In this document: positions 49,205 to 57,802 of the stretch, one piece after another | How positions within the stretch are numbered: position 1 is the stretch's first letter | Layout: each line of letters starts with the position of its first letter | Assembly (NCBI RefSeq): GCF_030908405.1 | Contig: NZ_CP133089.1 | Span: 1,302,001 to 1,366,000 of the forward strand | Source of the DNA: Aminobacterium sp. MB27-C1 | GTDB lineage: Bacteria; Synergistota; Synergistia; Synergistales; Aminobacteriaceae | Direction of reading: 5' to 3' | DNA: 64,000 nucleotides | Translations under genes and position numbers: made by a program | Notes under the pieces: model-generated | What the model saw: the letters and a program-made list of their open reading frames with translations, nothing else | Told to the model about the DNA's origin: nothing | The model's database searches: none

Positions 49205-50014
49205 CTATTGCCACAGCGACCGTATATCTTCGTGTATTCTATCAAGAAATGAGCGTTTCTCTTTTTCTTCAGCCCCAAAATAGTGCAAGAGAAGCTTATA
49301 TACTTGATTTTCCTTTAAATTTCTAGATAAATGCCCATTAATAGCTAAGGAAATTTCTCCTCGTTCCTCTGAAACAATGAGCGCAATAGCATCAGAAACC
49401 TCAGTTACACCAAGAGCTGCTCGATGACGAGTACCAATCCATCTTGAAAGATCTGTATTTTCCGTCAAAGGCAGATACGTTCCGGCAGAAATAATCATAT
49501 CTCTATCAATAATGACAGCTCCATCATGAAGGGGATTGTCAGGCCAAAAAATAGCGATAATGAGCTCCTGCGATATTTCTGCATTCAACTTAACTGCAGT
49601 ACTCCAAAAATCTCTCAAGCCAGTCTCTCTTTGTAACACCATAAGGGCTCCAATTTTCTGGCCTTTCAAATATCCCAAAGCCCTTGTAATCTCCTGACTG
49701 AGTGCTTCCGCTTTTTTTTGGGCACGTTTCCTTCTCCAAATATTGCCACGTCCAAGTTCCTCAAGCATACGTCTGAGTTCTGGTTGAAAAACGATAGGAA
49801 TAGCAATGATCAAAACTCCAAGGACTTTCCCTAAGAACCATGACAACGTTCGAAGCTCAAAAAACCTGGCCAGAGATGCAACAACACCAAGAATCAGCAA
49901 CCCTTTCACAAGTTGCATTGCACGCGTTCCGACAAGCAAAAGTAATAAACGATGGATAATAACAGCTATGATGACAATATCAAGAATGTCATGCCATCGA
50001 AATAAATCTAGCAT
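49205..50014 (-). CDS. cdaA: Diadenylate cyclase CdaA (c-di-AMP synthase)
   Basis: The product is 269 aa. Three N-terminal membrane helices (about residues 10-32, 36-52, 58-78) precede the DAC domain with PDNPLHDGAVIID (DGA motif, about residue 166) and GTRHRAALGVTE (RHR motif, about residue 195). It condenses two ATP into c-di-AMP at the inner membrane. A GGGAGG site lies 6 nt before the ATG. Together with cdaR and glmM downstream and pgpH at 27.8-29.9 kb, the window encodes both synthesis and breakdown of this messenger. Confidence 0.96.
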   Translation of the reverse strand: MLDLFRWHDILDIVIIAVIIHRLLLLLVGTRAMQLVKGLLILGVVASLARFFELRTLSWFLGKVLGVLIIAIPIVFQPELRRMLEELGRGNIWRRKRAQKKAEALSQEITRALGYLKGQKIGALMVLQRETGLRDFWSTAVKLNAEISQELIIAIFWPDNPLHDGAVIIDRDMIISAGTYLPLTENTDLSRWIGTRHRAALGVTEVSDAIALIVSEERGEISLAINGHLSRNLKENQVYKLLLHYFGAEEKEKRSFLDRIHEDIRSLWQ

Positions 50015-50029
50015 ATTGACCCTCCCATG

Positions 50030-51106
50030 CTATTCAGTAACATGGATAGAAACATACGGAGATGTTGTTAACGCAAGTAAAGCCCCATATTTTACTGAAA
50101 ATCGTATTTTATCTCCTACACATAGTTTTCTGTCACACTCTTCCACATCAAGAACCATATGATCACTTGACGCACCTAAAATTTCAATTCCTTTATCACA
50201 AGGCAAAAGAGCATCTATTCTTGCATCTTGCTTGCCAATGGCTGCGAGAGCACGCAATCGAACTCCTTTATCAACAAAAACGGGGATGTCGCCAAAAGCA
50301 TCTGCAGCAATTGTTCCTAAAGGAACGCTAGGTTTTCTCTTTACTTCTATCACTTCTGCTTCTAAAAATATAGTGTTCCGTAGTAAATATGGGAACGTTT
50401 TGCCTCCTGACGAGTCCGTTCCAAGCAAAATAGCCTCTCCTATTCTCAACGAATTGATGCAAGAAGGCATAGTACCATCGTCAAGAAGAGACAAAGATGA
50501 TGTGGCACCTCCTGAACACAAGGGGACACTACACTCCAAGTATTCTTCTAACTTTTTTTTAAGGGAACCTAATGTTTCCAATTTTTTTCGAGAAGGAAGC
50601 ACTCCTCCAAAACATCCAAAATTCACACCGACGCCTAGACAATCTATGAAGCGACACTTCTTCAGGACAGAGGCTATCTGTTCTAATTCGTCTGGCCATA
50701 TGCCCTCTCGTAAATCACCCAAATCGATCATGAGTAACACGTTATGCCTTTTCTTTTGTAAGCTGCACTCTGCATCAATTGCTTGTATTGTCTCAATCAT
50801 CGAAACAACAGATGAGTCACAAAGTTCCACAACTTCAGGAATTTCACTCATCATAGGAGGCCGCAGCATCATTATGGGAACAGGAAGGCACATTTCTTTA
50901 CGTAGTCGATATAAATTTTCTATACGACTATCAGCTATTCCTTCACACCCATTCTCAACCATAATACGGACAATATCTTCATTGGCACAGGCTCCTTTTG
51001 CTACACCGTAAACTCCTATATTCCATTGACGACACAATGAAACAACGTGGGCAGCATTGTAGGCAATTTTCTCACGTTGAACTATGAGACGAGGCCAAAG
51101 ACTCAT
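50030..51106 (-). CDS. Alanine/ornithine-racemase family PLP enzyme
   Basis: The product is 358 aa with the N-terminal alanine-racemase barrel. The PLP lysine is probably K38 in YGVAKGACA, and EGIADSRIENLYRLRK and MIDLGDLREGIWPDE are typical of the ornithine racemase (Orr) branch. SGGATSSLSLLDDG and LRIGEAILLGTD follow. The C-terminal beta domain (from about residue 240) is present. It may interconvert L- and D-forms of ornithine or another amino acid; substrate is not readable. AGGAGGG precedes the ATG by 9 nt. It lies 15 nt before cdaA and 6 nt after nfo, so is probably cotranscribed. Confidence 0.82.
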   Translation of the reverse strand: MSLWPRLIVQREKIAYNAAHVVSLCRQWNIGVYGVAKGACANEDIVRIMVENGCEGIADSRIENLYRLRKEMCLPVPIMMLRPPMMSEIPEVVELCDSSVVSMIETIQAIDAECSLQKKRHNVLLMIDLGDLREGIWPDELEQIASVLKKCRFIDCLGVGVNFGCFGGVLPSRKKLETLGSLKKKLEEYLECSVPLCSGGATSSLSLLDDGTMPSCINSLRIGEAILLGTDSSGGKTFPYLLRNTIFLEAEVIEVKRKPSVPLGTIAADAFGDIPVFVDKGVRLRALAAIGKQDARIDALLPCDKGIEILGASSDHMVLDVEECDRKLCVGDKIRFSVKYGALLALTTSPYVSIHVTE

Positions 51107-51112
51107 ACTCTC

Positions 51113-51955
51113 TTACCCTCCTCTTAATTTACGAAGTACAGTAAGATTTCCTTTATTTCCCAGTCCATTTTGTGGTGTTTCCAGTAATGCCGGTATCCCG
51201 TTCCATCTACTGTCATTGACTATGAAAGAAAAGGGCAAAACCCCTAACTCTCCTTCTCCAATATGTTGATGTCTGTCAAGATGACTATTACGAGCATGAG
51301 CACTGTCATTTAAATGCCAACATCCAACTCGTTCAAGTCCTATTTTACCCATAAGAGACGAGACAAAACGCTCATAAGCTTCAAAAGTTCGCAATTCGTA
51401 TCCTGCAGCAAAGAGATGACACGTATCGAGACACAATCCTAAACGTTCATTTTGAGGAAAATGATCAAGCACAGACTTCAATTCGTCGAGAGAACTTCCT
51501 AATATACTTCCTTGCCCTGCCATAGTTTCAATAAGAATCCGAACTCTTGTCACAGATGTGCGTTGTAACACCTGCCCTAAACTGTTAACAAGCTTTCCTA
51601 TTCCTTCATCACGAGGTCGCCCCCGAGATGATCCTGGATGAACAACAATTTCATCAATACCAAGCATATCGCAACGTTCTACCTCTTCAGTAAGAGCAAC
51701 TATACTTTTTTCTCGAGTTTCATCTGGTGATGCAAGGTTGATAAGATATGAAGCATGAACAACAACTTGTTGTATACCACTCCGCCGCCATGCATGTAAA
51801 AAACGTTCTGCCCGAGACATAGAGATAGGAGTACTATGCCATTGTAACTGATTTTTGGTAAACATCTGTATAGCTTCACATTCAAGATCCTCGCCACGTT
51901 CTATTGCTCGTTCAAGACCACCTGCAATGGAAACGTGAGCGCCGATTAAAGGCAT
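51113..51955 (-). CDS. nfo: Deoxyribonuclease IV (AP endonuclease)
   Basis: The product is 280 aa, the typical Nfo length. Zinc-site signatures are clear: GAHVSIAGGLERA at the start, VVHPGSSRG, LCLDTCHLFAAGYE, and HLNDSAHARNSHLDRHQHIGEGELG. It cuts 5' of abasic sites in base-excision repair. The start overlaps the NUDIX gene by 10 nt, so translation is coupled. Confidence 0.96.
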   Translation of the reverse strand: MPLIGAHVSIAGGLERAIERGEDLECEAIQMFTKNQLQWHSTPISMSRAERFLHAWRRSGIQQVVVHASYLINLASPDETREKSIVALTEEVERCDMLGIDEIVVHPGSSRGRPRDEGIGKLVNSLGQVLQRTSVTRVRILIETMAGQGSILGSSLDELKSVLDHFPQNERLGLCLDTCHLFAAGYELRTFEAYERFVSSLMGKIGLERVGCWHLNDSAHARNSHLDRHQHIGEGELGVLPFSFIVNDSRWNGIPALLETPQNGLGNKGNLTVLRKLRGG

Positions 51956-52551
51956 AAATTAATTTCTCCCTTACGTAACATAGTTATAAATCGATACAAT
52001 ATGAAGGCAGTGACACCCCATATTATCCTTCCATCAGGAAGATCATAGCGCGGGGTCTCAAACTGTATTCCTTCATGTTCAATCTTATATATTTCAGGAA
52101 TAACTGGGATAGAATCCAGTTGCATAAATGCTATGCCGGCAACCTCTTCATGAGAAAGCTTAAGTCTCGACATGAGAGTCTCATCTGAAATCACACCTAC
52201 AACAGGATAGACGGCAAAACCGCTTGTCACTGCTTTTTGGGGTTCCATAAGATATATAGGCTCTATATACTCTCGTTCTAAACCAATCTCTTCCTCTGTT
52301 TCCCGCAACGCTGTTTCAAGAGGGCCTCTGTCAAAATCATCCCGTTCTCCTCCTGGGAAACACATTTCGCCGCCATGACGCTTCATAAAGTAGGGACGTT
52401 CTAAAAAAAGAACTTTATACCCCTTTTCTGATCGGAAAAGAGGTACAAGGACAGCACTAAGCCGTTTCCCATCTAATGTAAGTAAGTAATTCCATGGAGG
52501 AAAAGAGGTTTGCATATTGCATCTTTTCCCTGAAAAATCATCTATTGCCAT
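51946..52551 (-). CDS. NUDIX hydrolase, CoA pyrophosphatase-like
   Basis: The product is 201 aa. The extended NUDIX segment begins CFPGGERDD and continues to ALRETEEEIGL, matching the R-E-x-x-E-E motif; the upstream VLFLERPYFMKRHGGEM resembles YeaB/NudL-type CoA diphosphatases. These split CoA or related nucleoside diphosphates to remove damaged forms. The ATG at 52551 has GAGGAG about 12 nt upstream; an inner ATG (M13) is possible. It lies 16 nt after pyk. Confidence 0.85.
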   Translation of the reverse strand: MAIDDFSGKRCNMQTSFPPWNYLLTLDGKRLSAVLVPLFRSEKGYKVLFLERPYFMKRHGGEMCFPGGERDDFDRGPLETALRETEEEIGLEREYIEPIYLMEPQKAVTSGFAVYPVVGVISDETLMSRLKLSHEEVAGIAFMQLDSIPVIPEIYKIEHEGIQFETPRYDLPDGRIIWGVTAFILYRFITMLRKGEINLCL

Positions 52552-52567
52552 CTACATCGTCAGCTCC

Positions 52568-54319
52568 TCATGCTCTAAGACGAACGCTTCCTGCATAGAC
52601 AACACCACGGAATCCATCGACCGTAACCATCATCCCGTCTTCAAGAACTGAAAGTGCATTGCTTGCACTAACAACACATGGTATTCCCAATTCTAAAGCA
52701 ACTATAGCCGCGTGACACGTCAATCCACCATGTTCTGTAATAATAGCTGCAGCTTTTCTCATAGCAGGAACAAAATCTTTATCTGTCTGGGAAACGACTA
52801 AAATGTTGCCTCTTTCCATTTTCTCAAGAGCCTCTTCTGGCGTATTCGCCTTTTTCACTACACCAAAAGCTTCTTTTTTCAAAAGAGAAAGGCCTTTGAC
52901 TAAAATTCGACCCACTGTATGAACTTGCAACATATTAGTTGTTCCTGGAATACCCATAGGGACACCTGCCGTAACAACAACTATATCCCCTTCCTTCAAA
53001 AGCTTGTTTTCCAAACATAATGAAAAGACATTATCAATGGCCTGTTCCTGATTGGAAATATTTTCAACTCTAAGAGGTTCTACTCCCCAATATAAAGCCA
53101 ATTCTCGCCATGTTCTCAAGACAGGAGTGGCTCCAATAATCTTACATGGGGGACGATGCTTGCTAATCATTTGGGCTGTACTGCCACTTCGAGTAAGGGA
53201 GATAATTGCAGCAGCACCCATTTCTCGCGCGACTTCAACAGAAGCTCCGCTTACTGCATCTGGCACTCCCGTACTTAACTGCTTTCTATGAAGGGGATGT
53301 TGCCAAAGCTCTATATCCTTCTCAACTCTCTCCACTATGCGGCGCATCGTTTCTACAGACCTGAGAGGATACGTTCCTTTCGCCGTTTCTCCCGAAAGCA
53401 TTACGGCATCAGCTCCATCAAGAACAGCATTTGCAACGTCACTTGCTTCTGCTCGTGTAGGACGGGGATTTCTAATCATAGAGTCTAGCATCTGGGTCGC
53501 AACTATAACAGCTTTCCCCTTAGAACGACAAAGATCTATAATCTCTTTTTGTACTAGAGGAACCTCCTCCGTGGGAATTTCGACACCCAAGTCTCCACGG
53601 GCAATCATCACCCCATCAACTACATCTAGAATTTCATCTATACCATCGACAGCTTGTCGTGTCTCTATTTTCGCTATAATTTTCATAGTTCCGCCAGCTT
53701 CTTCGATTACTTTTCTAACATCCATGATGTCTTTTTGATTTTTGACAAAAGAAACGGCGATATACTCCATGTCATTTTTCAAACCCCAACAGATATCAGA
53801 ACGATCTTTTTCCGAAAGAGCTGGAAGGGAAATGGAAGCTCCCGGTATATTGACTCCTTTTCGCTCTCCTAGTTCTCCACCAACGATAACTGTGCAATGT
53901 ACATCATTCTCACTAATTTCTGTAACTTTGAGGTGAAGAGTTCCATCGTCAATATAAATATCTTGATCCACGCTGCTTTCTATTGGTAAGTTAGCATAAT
54001 TAACAAAAACTTCTTTATCATTACCAACAACATCTCGTGTTGTTAAAACGAAATCTTGTCCTTTTTTCAAAAAAACAGCGCCTTCCTGTAACGTTCCAGT
54101 TCTAATTTCTGGCCCCTTTGTATCAAGAAGAGTGGCAATAGGAGATCCCATTTTTCTTTCGACTTCTCGAACGAGGTCAAGACGAGCCTTATGTTCCTCA
54201 TAAGAACCATGACTAAAATTAAAACGAGCTACATTCATTCCTTCCTCTGCCATAGAACAGAGCATCTCAAAAGTTGAACATGCCGGGCCAATCGTGCAAA
54301 CTATTTTCACTTTCTTCAT
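52568..54319 (-). CDS. pyk: Pyruvate kinase with C-terminal PEP-utilising domain
   Basis: The product is 583 aa, longer than the 470 aa of E. coli Pyk because of an extra C-terminal PEP-utiliser domain (about residues 490-580) like that in Bacillus. Core motifs: ARFNFSHGSYEEH near residue 32, IIAKIETRQAV with the catalytic Lys, MIARGDLGVEIP, and MLSGETAKG. The extra domain has GGLTCHAAIVALELG, with the Thr-x-His seen in PEP synthase. It makes ATP and pyruvate from PEP. Its opposing enzymes ppsA and ppdK are also in this window. It begins about 50 nt after dnaE. Confidence 0.96.
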   Translation of the reverse strand: MKKVKIVCTIGPACSTFEMLCSMAEEGMNVARFNFSHGSYEEHKARLDLVREVERKMGSPIATLLDTKGPEIRTGTLQEGAVFLKKGQDFVLTTRDVVGNDKEVFVNYANLPIESSVDQDIYIDDGTLHLKVTEISENDVHCTVIVGGELGERKGVNIPGASISLPALSEKDRSDICWGLKNDMEYIAVSFVKNQKDIMDVRKVIEEAGGTMKIIAKIETRQAVDGIDEILDVVDGVMIARGDLGVEIPTEEVPLVQKEIIDLCRSKGKAVIVATQMLDSMIRNPRPTRAEASDVANAVLDGADAVMLSGETAKGTYPLRSVETMRRIVERVEKDIELWQHPLHRKQLSTGVPDAVSGASVEVAREMGAAAIISLTRSGSTAQMISKHRPPCKIIGATPVLRTWRELALYWGVEPLRVENISNQEQAIDNVFSLCLENKLLKEGDIVVVTAGVPMGIPGTTNMLQVHTVGRILVKGLSLLKKEAFGVVKKANTPEEALEKMERGNILVVSQTDKDFVPAMRKAAAIITEHGGLTCHAAIVALELGIPCVVSASNALSVLEDGMMVTVDGFRGVVYAGSVRLRA

Positions 54320-54370
54320 TATTTCTGACCCCTTCCGTCTATCAAATATGGATTACGTTTATTCATTACA

Positions 54371-57300
54371 TCAACAGCAGATTTCGTAAGATTCCTCTGG
54401 AATCACAGAGGATAGTCCTTTCATCTTTATAGTAGGACCATCTACTTTTATGCCTGCCAGAAGAATAGTAACACTGCCTATCCCGTTTCGAATCTCTAAT
54501 AACACCTGAGATCGGCCAGGAAAATCTTTGAGAGAACGAATAAAGTTTTTCACACATTCTTGCGGTAATAAAGTTCCGTCAAGTACAATTTTCACATACG
54601 GAAAATTTCTCTCTTGAAGAGACTGAAAAGAGACAATCTCCCTGGCAATAATATTTCCAGAGCCTCTATCATCTAAAGTGCCCCTGACTACACAAATTTG
54701 CCCAGGTTCTACTTGTTCCTTTACAGATGACCATGTTTTCGGGAAACAAATAACCTCCACTTTTGACTCTGCATCTTCAACCTCAAGAATCCCCATTGGG
54801 TCTCCTCGTTTCGTGTATTTCTCCTTTGCAGAAAGCACCATACCTCCAATTTGCGGAGGCATATTTTTACTCTTCCAATATTTGAGGTCTGAAATACGAC
54901 ACGTACAATAACGACCAACTTCATCTTCATGTTGAGCAAAGGGATGACCGCTGATATACAAACCTACAACATCTTTTTCGAAATCAAGACGTTCATAAAT
55001 ATTATAATCATCGATATCAGGAAGTTCTGGTTCAAGATCCCCCTCTTCCCCATCTCCATCAAGAAGCGACAAAAGAGAACATTGGTTTTTTTCCTCGCTT
55101 TTCTTCTGAGCCAGGGCTATAAAATCAGGAAGCGCTGTTACTAGTTGACATCTATTTGTCGTTAAGCCATCAAAAGCCCCTGCTTTTATAAGATTTTCGA
55201 TAACTGATTTATTTACAACCCTTAAATCTACACGGCACAAGAAATTCCAAAGGGAGATGAAGGGCCCCCCGCATTCTCTAGCTTTTATAATGGCTTCCAC
55301 AGCACCATGCCCAGCCTTGGACACTGCACCTAAACCAAAACGTACAACATCTTTTACAGCTGTGAAAGACTCCATGGAAGAATTAACATCTGGAGGAAGC
55401 ACTTCAATACCAGAATTTCTGACTTCTCGCACATATCGTGCCATTACATCTTTTTTTGAACCTATCTGACTTGTTAAATATGCGGCCATAAATTCCGACT
55501 GGAAATTAGCCTTAAGATAAGCCGTCTGATAACTAATCAGAGCATATGCAGCACTATGTGATTTATTAAAACCATACCCTGCAAATTCCTGAATAATATC
55601 AAAAATCTCTTCAGCTTTCTGAGCTGGAACATTATGCTGTGCACAGCCCTCAGCAAACTTCTTTCGCTGTTGTTGCATAACTTCCACTTTTTTCTTACCC
55701 ATAGCTCGTCTCAGCAAATCGGCTTCTCCAAGAGAATATCCAGCAAGACGCGCAGCGCATTGCATAACCTGCTCCTGATAGAGAATAACTCCATAGGTTT
55801 CTTTTAGCACTTCAGACAATTCTGGATGGAGATATACGACAGGTTCACGCCCATGCTTACGTTCAATATACTGATCTACCATTCCACTTCCTAACGGCCC
55901 GGGACGATAAAGAGCCAGAATGGCGATTAAGTCTTCAAAACAATCTGGTCTAATTTTTCTAAGTAATTGCCTCATTCCAGTAGATTCAAGCTGGAATACA
56001 CCAAGAGTATCCCCTTTCTGCAACATTGTATATGTTGCCTCATCATCCAAAGGAATACTATTAAGGTCAGGAGCTTTTTCCCCATTGATTTCAATATTAG
56101 AAAGAGCTTCCTCAAGTACTGAAAGTGTTTTAAGCCCCAGGAAGTCCATCTTGACAAGACCAAGTTTTTCAACAGGTTCCATAGGATACTGTGTAACAAT
56201 CTGATTTTCTCCGATTCTGCGAACAGGCACCAGATCTGTTATGGGCATTGGTGTGATAACAACTCCAGCCGCATGTTGAGAACAATGGCGAGCAATTCCT
56301 TCTATCTTCGAAGCACTATCCAAAAGCCGTTTGACCGCTAGGTCTTTAGTCTCTAGACTACTAAGGTCTTCACTCTGTTCCAATGCTTCTGGAATCGACT
56401 TAACACCCTCTGGAATAAGTTTGGCAACGACGTCGACATCACCATAAGGCATCCCCAACGCACGACCTACATCTCTTATGGCCGCCTTACTTTTCATTCG
56501 GTCAAAAGTTATGATCTGAGAAACTCTATCTACACCATATTTTTGAGCTATATATTGTAATAATTCCTCTCGTCCTTTGTCGGAAACGTCCGTATCAATA
56601 TCGGGCATACTTATACGTTCAGGATTAAGAAAACGTTCAAAAAGAAGATTGTATTTTAAAGGATCCAATTCCGTAATACGGAGACTATAGGCAACAAGAG
56701 AGCCTGCAGCAGAGCCTCGACCTGGCCCAATGGGAATATGAAGCCCCTTTGCCGCCTGAATAATGCTGGAAACGATGAGGAAATAACCGGCAAACCCCAT
56801 TTTTTTGATGACCGAAAGCTCGTAAGAAAGACGTTTAGCATAATCATCTGGAATATTTTCGCTTCCCAGACGTCGTTTAAGACCTGCCCATGCTTGCTTT
56901 TCAAGGTTTGTTTCAAGAGTTTCTCCTTCAGGGAGATCAAAACGTGGTAATTTATAATCTCGCGTTCCCAAATCAAATTTAATCGAACAACGCTCTGCTA
57001 TAGCTACCGTGTTGTCAAGAGCATCCGGTAATTCTGTTCCGAGTAAATGATCCATTTCTTCAGGAGAACGAAGGTAAAAATCATTACATGAAAAAGACAT
57101 TCTATCTGGATCGTTCATAGTTGTTCCTGTCTGTACACACAACAGGATTTCATGCCAATTGTAGTCTTCTTCGTTCAGGTAATGCGCATCATTTGTAGCT
57201 ATGAGATTAAAATCATTTGCTCTTGCCATCTTAACAATTGCCTTGTTAACAATAGCTTGTTCCGGAATTGAGTTGTACATTATTTCAAGAAAAAAGTTAT

Positions 57301-57802
57301 CCTTACCCATAATATCTCTATACATTTGGGCGCGAGCTAATGCTTCTTCCTCTTTCCCTTGCAAGATTAAAGAAGGAATCTCTCCTGCAAGGCACGCAGA
57401 TGACGCAATAATTCCCTCGCTATATCGAGCGAGAAGATCGTGGTCAATTCTCGGCTTGTAATAAAATCCTTCTGTATTCGCAATAGAAACAAGCTTTATT
57501 AAGTTGTGGTAGCCCTGCTGGTTTTCAGCAAGAAGAAGTAAATGAAAATTTTTGCCCTTCTTTTCCCTTGAAGTGTGCCCATCGGGATCAACATACACTT
57601 CGCAACCTATAATCGGTTTAATTCCTGCAGTTAAACATTTATCATAGAATTCTATAGCACCATACATTGCCCCATGGTCAGTGAGAGCCACCGCTGGCAT
57701 TCCCCACGACGCAACTTTTTCAGCAAGCTCTCCACAACGTATAGCGCCATCAAGCAAACTATATTCACTGTGAACGTGTAAATGAACAAAAGGACGAGTC
57801 AT
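54371..57802 (-). CDS. dnaE: DNA polymerase III alpha subunit
   Basis: The product is 1143 aa. Domains: N-terminal PHP (FVHLHVHSEYSLLDG at residue 6 on), polymerase core with GPGRGSAAGSLVAYSL and PDIDTDVSDKGREE (catalytic Asp, about residue 397), a helix-hairpin-helix region, and an OB fold near residue 980-1060. The PHP histidines look intact (HVHSEYS, DHGAMYG), so proofreading activity is conceivable. It is the replicative polymerase catalytic subunit. Its ATG overlaps the dnaX stop in ATGA. Confidence 0.97.
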   Translation of the reverse strand: MTRPFVHLHVHSEYSLLDGAIRCGELAEKVASWGMPAVALTDHGAMYGAIEFYDKCLTAGIKPIIGCEVYVDPDGHTSREKKGKNFHLLLLAENQQGYHNLIKLVSIANTEGFYYKPRIDHDLLARYSEGIIASSACLAGEIPSLILQGKEEEALARAQMYRDIMGKDNFFLEIMYNSIPEQAIVNKAIVKMARANDFNLIATNDAHYLNEEDYNWHEILLCVQTGTTMNDPDRMSFSCNDFYLRSPEEMDHLLGTELPDALDNTVAIAERCSIKFDLGTRDYKLPRFDLPEGETLETNLEKQAWAGLKRRLGSENIPDDYAKRLSYELSVIKKMGFAGYFLIVSSIIQAAKGLHIPIGPGRGSAAGSLVAYSLRITELDPLKYNLLFERFLNPERISMPDIDTDVSDKGREELLQYIAQKYGVDRVSQIITFDRMKSKAAIRDVGRALGMPYGDVDVVAKLIPEGVKSIPEALEQSEDLSSLETKDLAVKRLLDSASKIEGIARHCSQHAAGVVITPMPITDLVPVRRIGENQIVTQYPMEPVEKLGLVKMDFLGLKTLSVLEEALSNIEINGEKAPDLNSIPLDDEATYTMLQKGDTLGVFQLESTGMRQLLRKIRPDCFEDLIAILALYRPGPLGSGMVDQYIERKHGREPVVYLHPELSEVLKETYGVILYQEQVMQCAARLAGYSLGEADLLRRAMGKKKVEVMQQQRKKFAEGCAQHNVPAQKAEEIFDIIQEFAGYGFNKSHSAAYALISYQTAYLKANFQSEFMAAYLTSQIGSKKDVMARYVREVRNSGIEVLPPDVNSSMESFTAVKDVVRFGLGAVSKAGHGAVEAIIKARECGGPFISLWNFLCRVDLRVVNKSVIENLIKAGAFDGLTTNRCQLVTALPDFIALAQKKSEEKNQCSLLSLLDGDGEEGDLEPELPDIDDYNIYERLDFEKDVVGLYISGHPFAQHEDEVGRYCTCRISDLKYWKSKNMPPQIGGMVLSAKEKYTKRGDPMGILEVEDAESKVEVICFPKTWSSVKEQVEPGQICVVRGTLDDRGSGNIIAREIVSFQSLQERNFPYVKIVLDGTLLPQECVKNFIRSLKDFPGRSQVLLEIRNGIGSVTILLAGIKVDGPTIKMKGLSSVIPEESYEICC

